From contig JAQSWN010000017.1 in the NCBI GenBank assembly GCA_029266615.1, positions 1 through 50,580 on the forward strand: a DNA stretch of 50,580 nucleotides, read 5' to 3'. Position 1 is the first letter of the stretch, and every line of letters starts with the position of its first letter. Source of the DNA: Polyangiaceae bacterium. Its GTDB lineage: Bacteria; Myxococcota_A; Polyangia; Polyangiales; Polyangiaceae. Position numbers and translations under genes: made by a program. Positions 1-9,235 of the stretch are shown here, one piece after another. The notes below the pieces were generated by a model. It worked only from the letters and a program-made list of their open reading frames with translations. It had not been told where the DNA came from and searched no databases.

Positions 1-1
1 G

Positions 2-3000
2 TGCATCACCGGCAAGCTGTCTTGCGCCACCGGCCCAACCTGCGAAGTGAGCGGCAACGCCCAGAACGGCACGAGCTGCGGGACGGACAAGGTGTGCGCG
101 ATTGGCCTCTGCGTAGATTGCAAGCAGGGCGACACCTGCACACCTGCCGACACCTGCCGAACCGGAACCTGGGCGTGCGCCGCCGGGCCCGTGTGCAACC
201 CCACCGGGAACAAAGCCGCCGGCACCGAGTGCGATACCGGCAAAGTGTGTGACAGCGCGGCCAAGTGCGTGGCTTGCGTGGCAGACGGCGCCTGTGAGCC
301 GACGAACGAGTGCCACCAGGGCAAGCAGGAGTGCGCGAACGGCCCCAACTGCGTGGACACGGAGCTCCCCGCGACGGACGGCACGTCGTGCGCGGGCTCG
401 GCTCCTTTCAACTTTTGCGCGAGCGGCGTGTGCGCGGCGTGCCAGAACGGCGCGAGCTGCGTACCGAGCGCGAACCCTTGCCATAAGGGCACGCTCAATT
501 GCGCGACGAATCCGCCCACCTGCAACGAGCAGCAGGCCAACGTGGTGGACGGCCTGGTTTGCGGCGACAACAAGAGCTGCATCTCCGGCGCGTGCGTCAC
601 CAATAACCGCGTGCTCACGGTCACCAGCGGCGCCGTGGCCGACGTAGCGGTCAACGCGCCGTTTGCGAACGTCTCCGTCAAGCTGGTGGACGCGAACAAC
701 ACCCCGCTGCAGGGCGTCGCCATCACGGTGGTTCCGGCTGCGGGCGCTTATGCGGTCGCCGGCAACACCGGCGCCACGGGCATTTCGCAGGTCTCCGGCC
801 GCGTGGGGCGCGCCGTGGGCAGTTACAAGTTCACCGTTTCCGCTCCGGGCGCTTCGTCCGTGGAGTTTACGGCGAAGGCGGTCGCCCCCAACGCGAAGGA
901 CATCTTCACGTTGGTCAACGCTAACAAGCTGCCAAGCGGCGGGGCGACCGTGCCGGGCGCAGGCTCTGTATCCAAGCTTTCAACCGAGGCTCGCGCGGTC
1001 GCGTCGGCGTCGGACGGTACGCTCTACATCGCTTCCCACTGCGCGGTGTACAAGCTCACGCCGGCCGGTGTGCTGACTCGCATCGCGGGTCAGGGCACGG
1101 CTTCTGGCGACAGCTGCAGCAGCACGACCGGGAGCTCCGGCGCCGGAACCTCCGTTCAGTTCAACTACGTCTACGGTCTCGCCCTCGACGAACCGCGTGG
1201 CTACCTCTACATCGCGGACTATTACAACTACCGCGTCTGGCAGCTGGACCTGGCGACGGGAAGCATCCTCACTTTCGCTGGCGACAAGAACGCAGCCAAC
1301 GTCAACCCTTGGGGTGACGGCGGTCCCGCCGACTCGGCCTACATCACGCCCTCGGGTGTGTCCGTCGCACCGAACGGTGACGTCTACATCTCGGACTACG
1401 GCACCGGGCGCCTCCGCAAGGTGGACTCCGTCACCGGGATCATCACGAGCGTGTTCATTCCCAGCACGACCTGCAGCTCCACGGGGCCCCTGCAGTTCGC
1501 ACGCTGCTATGACTATGGGAACGCGTGCTCGGTGGCGTGGGACAAGGACGGCAAGATGTTCCTCTCCGCCTACCTTTGCGGTGATGGCGAAGCTTCGTCG
1601 TTCAACGGCGTTGCTCGTGTGGAAGCGGACAAGTCCTTGGTTCGACTTGCGGGCGGTTACGGCACGGAGTCTCCGGCAGAGGGCGGCACCGCGACGAGCG
1701 CCAAATTCACCTACGCCCCCGCGATTGCCTTCGACAAGGCTGGGAACCTGTACCTCGCCAATCGCGGTGGCGACCGCGTGCACCGTGTGGACGCGCTCAC
1801 GACGCGCATCACCACGATTGCAGGCACCGGGACGGCCGGGTTCACGGGGGACTACGTCGCCGGCAACACGGCGCAGGTGAACAAGCCGACCACGCTGGCT
1901 TTCGACGATGCCGGCAATCTGTACTTCGCAGACGCGACGAACCTCGCGGTGCGCGCGATCTGGGGCGTCGGCACCAGCACGGCGCCAACCGGAACCCTGG
2001 CCAAGGTCGCGGGCACCGGGCAGACCGTCAAGCTGGACGCTCCGTTTGCGCCCATCACCGTGAAGCTGACCGATAGCGCAAACGCCAACATCTCCGGCGT
2101 GAACGTCCGGTGGAAGCGCTCGGAGACTGCGACTGGCTCTGGCCTCGCCGGCGGCGCTATCGCTCTGACGAGCACGACCAACGCCTCCGGTAACGCTACT
2201 CAAACCGGCCGCGTCGGTCTCGCTCCCGGCAACTACACGTTCGAGGCGAGCTACAACGACATCCACGGCGTGCCGGTGACGGGGAGCCCGCAAGTCTTCT
2301 CCATAGCGGCGGAGGCGCCCGCTTCCGGCATCGTGTTCCCGCTGATGAACTACGTGCACGTGTCCACCGGCGGCACCACCGGTGTCCCGGGCCCGGCGGC
2401 GTTCGCCAAGCCGAACAGCTACGCGCTCGGCGTTGCGGCCGCTGCGGATGGAACGATGTACGTGGCGGACACGTGCGCCGTGTACAAGATCAGTCCGCGC
2501 GGAGAAATTTCGCTCTTCGCCGGCGGCACCTGCGGGTTCTCCGGGGACTCGGGTCCCGCCGCAGGAGCCAAGGTCTCCAACGTGTATGCGCTCGCCTTGG
2601 ACGAGACGCGCGGCTACCTCTACATTGCGGACTATAGCAACGCTCGGGTCCGTATGGTGTCGCTCTCCACGGGCAACATCGACACGCTTGCGGGCGGTGG
2701 CAGCGTGAACGCGGAGCCGTACGGCGATAACGGCCAAGGCGCGGACGCAAACATCGGCAACCCGTCCTCGGTGAGCGTGGACGCGAACGGCCTCGTTTAC
2801 GTGCCGGACTACAATCACAACCGCATCCGCGTCATCAACCCGGAGACGGGCATCGTCACGACGTGGTTGATGGGCAATACGGCTGCTTGCGTGCAGGGCA
2901 CGGTGCGGCTCCGCTACGTGCCGCAGTTCAACGCTATCGTGCGCTTTAAAGCCGACGGCGACGCCTACATCGCGGCCGACTTCTGCCAGGGCGCGACCAC

Positions 3001-3400
3001 GAACGCGACCCAGGCGATCGTCCTCCGCGCCAAGGCCACGGGCGCCCTGACTCGAATCGCCGGCCTCTACCAAGGCGCGACGACAGAAGGCGCAGACGCC
3101 GCTGCCAGCTTGCTACCCGACCTGAGCGACTTCGATATAGAAGCCGACGGCAACCTGGTCCTCGCCATGTACACCAACCACCGCATCCGCCGCATCAACA
3201 TGGCGACGGGCAAGATCAACACCCTGATTGGCGACGGCACGGTCGGCTACGCCGGCGCCGGCGACGTGAGCTCGGAGCCAGGCGCCTACGTGCCGGCGAC
3301 CTCCGCGCGCGTCAACCACGCCTGGAAGATCGCCGCGGTTCCGGGCGGCCACGTGCTGTTCTCCGACTGGTACAACGCCACCGTCCGCATGATCTGGTAA
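2..3400 (+). CDS. Secreted Cys-rich / NHL beta-propeller protein (5' partial)
   Basis: The reading frame is open from base 2, so the gene starts upstream and the signal peptide is not visible. The first ~200 visible residues are Cys-rich repeats of the type CxxGxxxCxxGPxC, common in myxobacterial surface proteins. An Ig-like or carboxypeptidase-regulatory-like beta domain follows (around 605-890). Then comes a beta-propeller of NHL-like repeats with recurring G-x-LYIAD and RVxxLDxATG motifs (around 960-1970), a second Ig-like segment (around 1980-2310) and a second NHL propeller to the end. NHL propellers bind proteins or glycans; no catalytic residues are apparent. The stop lies only 10 bp before a kinase gene, so it probably forms an operon with the kinase and PEGA protein and may be their extracellular sensor or adhesin. 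Domain types are fairly sure, function unknown. Confidence 0.85.
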   Translation, partial: CITGKLSCATGPTCEVSGNAQNGTSCGTDKVCAIGLCVDCKQGDTCTPADTCRTGTWACAAGPVCNPTGNKAAGTECDTGKVCDSAAKCVACVADGACEPTNECHQGKQECANGPNCVDTELPATDGTSCAGSAPFNFCASGVCAACQNGASCVPSANPCHKGTLNCATNPPTCNEQQANVVDGLVCGDNKSCISGACVTNNRVLTVTSGAVADVAVNAPFANVSVKLVDANNTPLQGVAITVVPAAGAYAVAGNTGATGISQVSGRVGRAVGSYKFTVSAPGASSVEFTAKAVAPNAKDIFTLVNANKLPSGGATVPGAGSVSKLSTEARAVASASDGTLYIASHCAVYKLTPAGVLTRIAGQGTASGDSCSSTTGSSGAGTSVQFNYVYGLALDEPRGYLYIADYYNYRVWQLDLATGSILTFAGDKNAANVNPWGDGGPADSAYITPSGVSVAPNGDVYISDYGTGRLRKVDSVTGIITSVFIPSTTCSSTGPLQFARCYDYGNACSVAWDKDGKMFLSAYLCGDGEASSFNGVARVEADKSLVRLAGGYGTESPAEGGTATSAKFTYAPAIAFDKAGNLYLANRGGDRVHRVDALTTRITTIAGTGTAGFTGDYVAGNTAQVNKPTTLAFDDAGNLYFADATNLAVRAIWGVGTSTAPTGTLAKVAGTGQTVKLDAPFAPITVKLTDSANANISGVNVRWKRSETATGSGLAGGAIALTSTTNASGNATQTGRVGLAPGNYTFEASYNDIHGVPVTGSPQVFSIAAEAPASGIVFPLMNYVHVSTGGTTGVPGPAAFAKPNSYALGVAAAADGTMYVADTCAVYKISPRGEISLFAGGTCGFSGDSGPAAGAKVSNVYALALDETRGYLYIADYSNARVRMVSLSTGNIDTLAGGGSVNAEPYGDNGQGADANIGNPSSVSVDANGLVYVPDYNHNRIRVINPETGIVTTWLMGNTAACVQGTVRLRYVPQFNAIVRFKADGDAYIAADFCQGATTNATQAIVLRAKATGALTRIAGLYQGATTEGADAAASLLPDLSDFDIEADGNLVLAMYTNHRIRRINMATGKINTLIGDGTVGYAGAGDVSSEPGAYVPATSARVNHAWKIAAVPGGHVLFSDWYNATVRMIW

Positions 3401-3410
3401 ACCCTCGGTA

Positions 3411-4754
3411 GTGACTCAAGACACCTTCGCCCCAGGCACGCTGCTGGCCGGAAAGTTCCGGATCATCCAGCGCTTGGGGGAGGGTGGTATGGGCTCCGTT
3501 TACGAGATAGAGCACGAGATAACCAAGCACCGGCGCGCACTGAAAATGCTGCACGCCGGCATGGCGGCAATGCCCAGCATCGTCGAGCGCTTCTTGCGCG
3601 AAGCCTCCGCGGCGGGACGCGTCGGTAACCCGCACATCGCGGAGACGTTCGACGCGGGCACGCTGGATACGGGGCAGCCGTACTTGGTCATGGAGCTCCT
3701 GCGCGGAGAGCCGCTCTCGTCGCGCATCGCGCGCGGGCCCATGCTCGTGCACGAGGTCGTGGATCTGATCGGGCAGGCGTGTGTCGGCGTGGCGGCGGCG
3801 CACGCGGCCGGCATCGTTCACCGCGATTTGAAGCCGGACAACCTGTTCATCGTGGACGTGGAAGGTCGCCCCTTCGTGAAGGTGCTGGACTTCGGCATCT
3901 CCAAGTTCGACTCCGCGCAGACGGGCGGAATGGCGCTCACCAAAGAGGGCGCGGCGATGGGCACGCCCTATTACATGTCGCCCGAACAAATCCGCGGCGT
4001 TTCCAACTTGGACGCGAGGGCGGATGTGTACGCCCTGGGCGTCATTCTCTACGAGTGCCTGTCCGGTAAACGCCCGTTCGAGAGCGACGTGCTGACCCAC
4101 CTCGCGATTTTGATTCACGCCGGCGAGTGCGAGCCCATCGAGCGGCTCCGTCAAGACTTGCCGCCGGGGTTTGCGGACCTGGTGCGCACCGCGATGGCCA
4201 GTGATCGCGACAAGCGCCTGCAGACCGCGGTGGATCTTCGAAACCGGCTGGAGCGCTACGGCCAGGTCTCGTTTCGGACGCAGACGCAGCTCTCGTCCCT
4301 GCCGCCGCCTTCCATGGCGCCGGCGCGCTCCATCGGTATGGCGACGAGCGGAGTCGGTGTGTCGATGCAGACGCCGGCCCCCGTCGAAAAGTCCAAGCGT
4401 GGCTTGTTCATCGGCCTGGCCGCATGCGCCCTCGTCGCACTCGGAGGAGGCGCGCTCTTGGCGCTTCAGAAGCAGAATCCATCCGTTGGCGTCGGTGGCA
4501 GCGGTGCGGTGGGCGCCTCGTCCACTCCGACTGGCGTGAGCGCCGAGGCCACCGGGCCAGCCTCCTCCAACGCAGCGGGTTCGGCGCCGGTTGCGATCGC
4601 GACCGCAAAAGCGGTTCCGTCGGCCCCCGAGCCCGCGACGTCGGTCGCCGTGCCTGTCGTGACTGCGGTACGCTCCGCGCGTCCCCTGCCTACGACTCAG
4701 AAACCCGCTCGCTCGGACGAACGCGGGCTCGCCAAAGACAATCCCTTCAAATGA
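3411..4754 (+). CDS. Transmembrane Hanks-type Ser/Thr protein kinase
   Basis: A 447-residue eukaryotic-like kinase. Visible motifs are the glycine loop GEGGMGSV (23-30), ATP lysine in ALKML (K45), catalytic HRDLKPDN (137-144), DFG (160-162) and activation-end YMSPEQ (188-193). A Pro/Ser-rich linker leads to one membrane helix at about 331-352 and an extracytoplasmic Ala/Pro/Ser-rich tail without a recognised sensor domain. All catalytic residues are present, so it should be active. The start is GTG at 3411, 10 bp after the NHL protein; the stop overlaps the next ATG (ATGA). Translational coupling to the PEGA protein suggests a signalling module. Substrates cannot be deduced. Confidence 0.95.
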   Translation: MTQDTFAPGTLLAGKFRIIQRLGEGGMGSVYEIEHEITKHRRALKMLHAGMAAMPSIVERFLREASAAGRVGNPHIAETFDAGTLDTGQPYLVMELLRGEPLSSRIARGPMLVHEVVDLIGQACVGVAAAHAAGIVHRDLKPDNLFIVDVEGRPFVKVLDFGISKFDSAQTGGMALTKEGAAMGTPYYMSPEQIRGVSNLDARADVYALGVILYECLSGKRPFESDVLTHLAILIHAGECEPIERLRQDLPPGFADLVRTAMASDRDKRLQTAVDLRNRLERYGQVSFRTQTQLSSLPPPSMAPARSIGMATSGVGVSMQTPAPVEKSKRGLFIGLAACALVALGGGALLALQKQNPSVGVGGSGAVGASSTPTGVSAEATGPASSNAAGSAPVAIATAKAVPSAPEPATSVAVPVVTAVRSARPLPTTQKPARSDERGLAKDNPFK

Positions 4755-6235
4755 ACGGAAAGCTTCGCTTCGCCTCGGCTCTCGTCACCGCGCTCTGCCT
4801 CGTGCCAATCCCCGCTCTCGCAGAGCCGGACGCAGCGGCCAAGGCGGAAGCCGCCAAGCGCTTCGACCGCGGCCTGCAATTGTTCGACGAAGGGGACACG
4901 GCCGGCGCGCTCGCCGAGTTCAAGCAAACGTACGCCACGCTGCCGAACCCAGTCGTGCTCTACAACATCGGCTTGGTTTACGCGGCGATGGGGCGGCCAG
5001 TGGACGCGGTGGACGCACTCTCCGGCGTCGCGAACGACACCACCTTATCGCAGCCACAGCGCGAGCGCGCTCAAAGCACGCTCGCCGACCAAGAAGCGCG
5101 CATCGGTCGCCTGCGCATCACCACCGCGCCGGCCGGCGCGCGTATCAGCATAGACGGCGTGGACGTGGCGACCACGCCCCTCACCACCACCCTGCGAGTC
5201 TCCGCCGGCACCCACGTGGTCGGCGCAGTGGCGGAGGGCTACGCGCTCGCGCGCAAGGAGGTCGTCGTCGCCGGCAGAGCCGAGGCTTCGCTCGAGTTTC
5301 AGCTCGTCCGCGCAGACGCCCAGCGAGACGCCAACTTGATGGTGCGCTCGCGCGTGAGCGGCGCCGAAATCTTCGTCGACGGCAAATCCGCCGGGAAAAC
5401 ACCGCTGCGCGCGTCGCTCGCGATCCCCGCGGGCAAGCACGAGGTCGAGCTCCGTCGCCCTGGCTACAAGAGCGCGCGCCAAGAGCTGCAGCTCACCGAG
5501 GGCGCGACGGGCGAGCTCACGCTGGACTTGCCGGTGGACTCGGGAGCGCTCTCGACAGAAGGCGTCTCGCTCACGTTGGACCTCGGCGCGCAGAAGAACG
5601 CCGAGCTGTACGTGGACTCCGAGCACCTCGGCGCGTACCGCGGCCCCGTGCGGCTCCCCAAAGGTCCCCACCGCGTGCGCGTAGAGGCCGCCGGTTACCT
5701 CCCATTCGAGCGAGACGTCCTGCTCGAAGAGGGCAAAACCAACGTGCTCTCCGGCAAGCTCGAGCCCACGCCCGAGGCCCGCGCCGCGCACGAGGCGAAC
5801 GTGAGCTTTCACCGCACCTGGGGCTTCGTCAGCCTCGGCGCGGGCGCCCTCATCGGCGGCGCCAGCGCCGCATTCTTAGCCCTCAACTCGAGCAGCAAGA
5901 GCGACGCGCGGGACGCCCTCTCCGCCGCAAACACCGCCGCCGACAGCAAGACCACCGCCCCCTTCTGCGACACGCGCAGCGGCGCCAACACCCCCGCCGA
6001 GTGCCAAGCGTACGTGGACGAAAAACAAACCGAGTACGACAACGCCAAGGGCCGCGACCTCATCGGCTTCGTCGGCATCGGCGTCGGCGCCGCCGCACTC
6101 GTCACCGGCGTCGTCTTCCTCCTCACCGGTGAGGACTCGAACAAGTACGCTTCGGCACCCTCGAAGCGCGCTCCGAACATCGCCTTCTCGGCCGGCCCCG
6201 GCAGCTGGGGCGCGACGCTCAGCGGCTCTTTCTGA
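4751..6235 (+). CDS. TPR-PEGA domain exported membrane protein
   Basis: A 494-residue protein with a Sec-type signal peptide (cleavage likely after ALA in IPALAEPDA). A TPR-like helical region follows (about 30-110), then three PEGA-type beta repeats with the signature sequence G-x-x-I-x-[IV]-DG-x-x-x-G-x-TPL and x-AG-x-H-x-[VL]. Two C-terminal hydrophobic segments flank a Cys-containing loop. PEGA proteins occur widely next to myxobacterial Ser/Thr kinases and are thought to bind envelope or surface partners. The ATG at 4751 overlaps the kinase stop, so the pair is translationally coupled. A second kinase-PEGA set lies at 44160-48140. Family call good, role inferred from context. Confidence 0.9.
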   Translation: MNGKLRFASALVTALCLVPIPALAEPDAAAKAEAAKRFDRGLQLFDEGDTAGALAEFKQTYATLPNPVVLYNIGLVYAAMGRPVDAVDALSGVANDTTLSQPQRERAQSTLADQEARIGRLRITTAPAGARISIDGVDVATTPLTTTLRVSAGTHVVGAVAEGYALARKEVVVAGRAEASLEFQLVRADAQRDANLMVRSRVSGAEIFVDGKSAGKTPLRASLAIPAGKHEVELRRPGYKSARQELQLTEGATGELTLDLPVDSGALSTEGVSLTLDLGAQKNAELYVDSEHLGAYRGPVRLPKGPHRVRVEAAGYLPFERDVLLEEGKTNVLSGKLEPTPEARAAHEANVSFHRTWGFVSLGAGALIGGASAAFLALNSSSKSDARDALSAANTAADSKTTAPFCDTRSGANTPAECQAYVDEKQTEYDNAKGRDLIGFVGIGVGAAALVTGVVFLLTGEDSNKYASAPSKRAPNIAFSAGPGSWGATLSGSF

Positions 6236-6265
6236 GCGCGTACCGCTCCGGCCCACGCGCTTTCT
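6235..6265 (+). terminator. Possible weak terminator after the kinase-PEGA operon
   Basis: A 7-bp stem AGCGCGT / ACGCGCT (6235-6241 with 6255-6261) with a 13-nt loop and a short TTCT run starts at the PEGA stop codon. The U-tract is poor, so this is only a candidate end of the operon. Confidence 0.35.
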
Positions 6266-6268
6266 AGG

Positions 6269-6389
6269 GGGGCCAACGAACACGGTCGCGCAGCGGCACG
6301 AACGCTGCCGCAATCTGCTTCTCATCGCCCGCCGCGCAGCAAACTCCGCCGACCGTTCGTGCCGATTCGGGAACACCATCGTTGGCCCC
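6269..6389. repeat. Four-box inverted structure upstream of intI
   Basis: Two 11-bp blocks on the left (GGGGCCAACGA at 6269-6279 and CGGCACGAACG at 6294-6304) recur as exact reverse complements on the right (6354-6364 and 6379-6389). Each side has the same 14-nt unmatched spacer; the central loop is 49 nt. The R''-L''-L'-R' layout and GTTGGCC/GGCCAAC outer boxes recall a folded attC, but the spacers are longer than the usual ~5 nt and the sequence is unlike the attC family in the array. It could be a divergent recombination site, an attC relic or a structured regulatory element for intI. The symmetry is certain, the role unknown. Confidence 0.6.
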
Positions 6390-6506
6390 AAGTCCCCCAC
6401 TTGGCGGTGGCCGCCATTCCGTCGATGGCAGCCACGCACTTTGCGGCGCCGATCGGCGTGATCTCCACTGACGGCGGCGGGCACGCTTCTGGCCCTCCCT
6501 TCCACC

Positions 6507-7490
6507 ATGCCAAGCCCGAGCTCTTCTCCACGACTCATGGACGCCGCGCGACAGGCGCTACGGCTTCGCCACTATAGCCCACGCACCGAGCGCGCCTATT
6601 GCGCGTGGATCCGACGCTTCGTTCTGTACCACGGAAAGAAGCATCCGACAGAGCTCGGGCACTCGGCGGTGCAGAGCTTCCTGCGCCACCTCGCCGAGCA
6701 GCGAAACGTCAGCCCGTCCACGCAGAATCAAGCACTAGCGGCGATCCTGTTCCTCTACCGGGACGTTCTGGCGATATCCATCGAGAAGGCGACTCCCTTG
6801 ACGCGAGCGCAGCGCCCTCAACGCATGCCTACGGTGCTGACTCCGCGCGAAGTCCAAGCGCTCTTGGCCGAGCTTCGCGGCGCGAGCTACCTCATGGCCT
6901 GCCTGCTCTATGGTTCGGGCTTACGCCTCCTGGAATGTGCCCAACTGCGCGTCAAAGACTTGGACTTCGAGCGCCGCGAGATTCGCGTTCGTGACGGCAA
7001 GGGCCGCAAGGATCGAGTCGTCCCGCTACCCGGCTCGATCGCGACGCGGCTCGCAGTCCACCTCGAAAACGTACGCGCCCAGCACGTGCGCGACCGCGCC
7101 GCGGGTGCCGGCTTCGTTGCGCTTCCGAACGCGCTCGCACGCAAAATGCCCGGCGCGCCGCGTGATTGGCCCTGGCAGTGGGTCTTTCCAGCGACGCGAA
7201 CCTATCACCACGCGCCCAGCGGGCAGCAGCGTCGGCACCACTCGCACGAAACCGTCCTTCAACGCGCGATCCGTCAAGCCGCCGTCTCCGCCAAGCTTTC
7301 CAAGCGGGTCACCTGCCACACGCTCCGCCACTCCTTCGCCACCCACCTGCTCGAGAACGGCTACGACATCCGCACCATTCAGGAGCTACTCGGCCATCGC
7401 GACGTCGCCACCACCATGCTCTACACCCACGTCTTGAACCGCGGCGGCCTCGGGGTGCAAAGCCCCCTCGACACGCCTCACCACCGTTAA
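6507..7490 (+). CDS. intI: Integron integrase (IntI, tyrosine recombinase)
   Basis: A 327-residue site-specific recombinase that joins cassettes at attI x attC. It has an N-terminal SAM-like core-binding domain ([17 protein letters not shown]). The catalytic domain carries R140 (GSGLR), K168 (GKGRKD), H271 and R274 (HTLRH), H297 (LGHRD) and nucleophile Y306 (TMLYTHV). The IntI-specific insertion is present (around 207-228, [10 protein letters not shown] with W-rich [10 protein letters not shown]), as is the typical ending [10 protein letters not shown]. These separate it from XerC/D. All catalytic residues are intact. Start is ATG 6507; an in-frame ATG at 6537 fits the usual IntI N-terminus equally well. 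It lies on the same strand as the cassettes with its 3' end toward the array, unlike class 1 and Vibrio integrons where intI diverges. Confidence 0.96.
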   Translation: MPSPSSSPRLMDAARQALRLRHYSPRTERAYCAWIRRFVLYHGKKHPTELGHSAVQSFLRHLAEQRNVSPSTQNQALAAILFLYRDVLAISIEKATPLTRAQRPQRMPTVLTPREVQALLAELRGASYLMACLLYGSGLRLLECAQLRVKDLDFERREIRVRDGKGRKDRVVPLPGSIATRLAVHLENVRAQHVRDRAAGAGFVALPNALARKMPGAPRDWPWQWVFPATRTYHHAPSGQQRRHHSHETVLQRAIRQAAVSAKLSKRVTCHTLRHSFATHLLENGYDIRTIQELLGHRDVATTMLYTHVLNRGGLGVQSPLDTPHHR

Positions 7491-7620
7491 CGCGTTATAC
7501 GGACCTGGAGATCGCCACGGAGTCGTTGAAATGGCCGTTGAAAGGGGAGGGGAGACGTAAATTTCCCATCGCTGGGGACGCTGGATAGCGCATTCCCCGT
7601 CTGTATATGTATAGTTGGGC
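7491..7620 (+). other. attI-like recombination site between intI and first cassette
   Basis: The 124 bp after the intI stop end in a canonical core GTTGGGC (7614-7620) without a preceding R'' box, as expected of attI. The first cassette would begin after G7614. The segment includes a GTTATAC sequence (7494-7500) and a small dyad near 7570-7595. Its position at the 3' end of intI defines the inverted architecture. No gene is seen in it. Confidence 0.75.
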
Positions 7621-7625
7621 GGGCG

Positions 7626-7967
7626 ATGAGCACGAATGTCGAAGCCTACATAGTGGTGGCGATCTTCGTCGCCTCGGCATTCGCGACCGGGGTCGTTTGG
7701 GGTAGACAGTCTTTCGCCCGCCGCGTTCCCGAGCCCTTGAGATTGGTGGCCGCGCCTCTACTCGTGAGCGCTCTCGTCCTCGTCCTGGGTTTGGCGGGTG
7801 GCGGCCTCTGCCTCGTTGTCGCTCCCACGCTGGTTCATGGTCTTTCTCTGTCATCCGTCACGGGGGGAGCGCTACTGCTCGCCCTCGCCGCCTTGCCTGC
7901 TGGCGCATTCCCTTCCGTACTCGGTTGGGGTGTTGGCCACCGTTCACTCGACCGTGGATGTTCTTGA
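7626..7967 (+). CDS. Small integral membrane protein (cassette 1, first ORF)
   Basis: A 113-residue hydrophobic protein starting 6 bp after the attI core, typical of the short leader in integron cassettes. Three likely membrane spans are visible (about 8-26, 40-66 and 78-105). I do not recognise the family. It shares cassette 1 with the next ORF, whose ATG (7958) overlaps its last codons, so the two are probably co-translated. As the first-position cassette it should be the most recently acquired. Confidence 0.6.
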   Translation: MSTNVEAYIVVAIFVASAFATGVVWGRQSFARRVPEPLRLVAAPLLVSALVLVLGLAGGGLCLVVAPTLVHGLSLSSVTGGALLLALAALPAGAFPSVLGWGVGHRSLDRGCS

Positions 7968-8377
7968 ACGACCAACCCTTCACCGTGATTGCTGAGCGCG
8001 AGCTGCTCCTGCGAGGACCAGCTGATCGGATCGTCCGTGCGAGCATCGGCGCTCCCGAGCTAGATCCTGCCAGAGGCGGTGACTTCCGGTGCCCGTTTCA
8101 GGTTGTCGGACTGTCAGACGATTCCGTTCACTACGCACACGGCGTCGACTCGTTCCAGGCGCTCAATCTTGCTTTCGCTGGCGTTCGCAACCTGATCAGG
8201 ACCAATGCCGAGGTCCTTGCATCGTTTCACCCCGATTTTTCGCTCACATGGCACGACATGTCTTGGGAGGCTGCGCTTCCGGTTTGGGTACCGGTGGATA
8301 GACCCGAGCAAGCTCATCAGCTCAAGCGGTTCCTTGAGGAAGTGATCTGGGCTGCGCGACAGCGCGAGTCCGACTAA
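7958..8377 (+). CDS. Hypothetical protein, DUF6968-like (cassette 1, second ORF)
   Basis: The ORF is open from 7925, but ATG 7958 gives a natural start (MFLNDQPF) and 139 residues. The pattern IAEREL..., a CPF segment after an acidic stretch, GL...YAHGVDSFQALNLA and an internal helix followed by WEA...W resembles the small DUF6968 family of unknown function. That assignment is from memory and moderate. It overlaps the upstream membrane-protein gene by about 10 bp and ends 10 bp before attC-1, which is normal for a cassette gene. No catalytic motif is seen. Confidence 0.65.
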   Translation: MFLNDQPFTVIAERELLLRGPADRIVRASIGAPELDPARGGDFRCPFQVVGLSDDSVHYAHGVDSFQALNLAFAGVRNLIRTNAEVLASFHPDFSLTWHDMSWEAALPVWVPVDRPEQAHQLKRFLEEVIWAARQRESD

Positions 8378-8386
8378 GCGAACGCC

Positions 8387-8540
8387 GCCCAACAAGCCGT
8401 TGAAGACAGACGGCCGCACCTCCTCCTGACCTGCACCGTCCTCCCTCTCGCCCGTGGTGAAGTACCACGGGCTCGCTCGTCGCCACCTGACACCTCGTGG
8501 TTTCATGATGCGGCCGCTGCTTAACGGCGGTACGTTGGGC
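8387..8540 (+). repeat. attC-1
   Basis: R'' GCCCAAC (8387-8393), L'' GCCGTT, L' AACGGC and R' GTTGGGC (8534-8540); 154 bp. Inside are a CGGCCGCA / TGCGGCCG stem and an apical stem around CCCGTGGT and ACCACGG. Orientation (RYYYAAC then GTTRRRY) matches plus-strand cassettes. Confidence 0.93.
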
Positions 8541-8548
8541 GGGCAAGC

Positions 8549-8884
8549 ATGGCGGACTCGCTCCACGATCAACGCCTCCAAGACCTGAAGGCGAGATGTG
8601 TTGACCGCTTGCTCATGGCTGACGTGTTTGACGCTGCTGGCTTTCGCGAACTCCATTCCTACGTCTGTGCGCGAGCTGTGGCGCTCCAGACGGACTTAGT
8701 CCTCCCCAAACAACTCCTCGAATGCCTCGTTGCCGCAACGGCCGCCATCGAAAGCCGCGCCGAGCATGTTCCTGAGGTTCGGTCGAGCGTTCATCTCGCC
8801 CAAGAATTCAGGACACTCCTTCACGCGCTCATCGCTGGCGAGACATGCACAGATCGCCAGCCTGGGGTTCCTCGTGTCGTTTAG
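8549..8884 (+). CDS. Hypothetical cassette protein (cassette 2)
   Basis: A 111-residue, mostly helical, soluble protein with ATG 9 bp after the attC-1 core and its stop 134 bp before attC-2. No signal peptide, membrane span or known motif. The function is unknown. It is the only convincing reading frame between the two attC sites. Confidence 0.6.
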   Translation: MADSLHDQRLQDLKARCVDRLLMADVFDAAGFRELHSYVCARAVALQTDLVLPKQLLECLVAATAAIESRAEHVPEVRSSVHLAQEFRTLLHALIAGETCTDRQPGVPRVV

Positions 8885-9018
8885 CTGAGCAGTCCACTCG
8901 AAATGACTCCAGGATTCGACACCGGAACGCGCCGGTGCTGCGCTAGACATTTCTCGTCGGTGGCGGGCAGACCTACGGCAACCCAACGTGCAGCCGGGGC
9001 GCGAGCGATGAAAGCGCC

Positions 9019-9170
9019 GCCCAACAAGCCGTTGCAGCAGTCGGCCGCACGCCGTCGTGACCTGACCGTCCTGCCTCTCGCCCGTGGTGGACTACCACGG
9101 CCTCGCTCGTCGCTACCTGGGACCTCCGCGTTTGCTGATGCGGCCGCTGCTTAACGGCGGTACGTTGGGC
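9019..9170 (+). repeat. attC-2
   Basis: R'' GCCCAAC (9019-9025) and R' GTTGGGC (9164-9170), 152 bp, with the same internal CGGCCGCA / TGCGGCCG and CCCGTGGT / ACCACGG stems as attC-1. Complete. Confidence 0.93.
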
Positions 9171-9235
9171 GGGCGGCGAAACGGCTTTCGTTTCGTTCGA
9201 TTGTCCAAGCCCGCATCCGAGGCTATTCTTTCCTC

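Noticed and set aside
980..3073. A 697-codon open frame on the minus strand
   Set aside because: It is antisense to the NHL-propeller protein. Its Arg/Ala/Val/His-rich composition is the mirror of the high-GC third positions, with no family pattern.
7494..7500. GTTATAC as an extra attC core after intI
   Set aside because: It does not fit GTTRRRY and has no paired RYYYAAC box; it is only described as part of the attI region.
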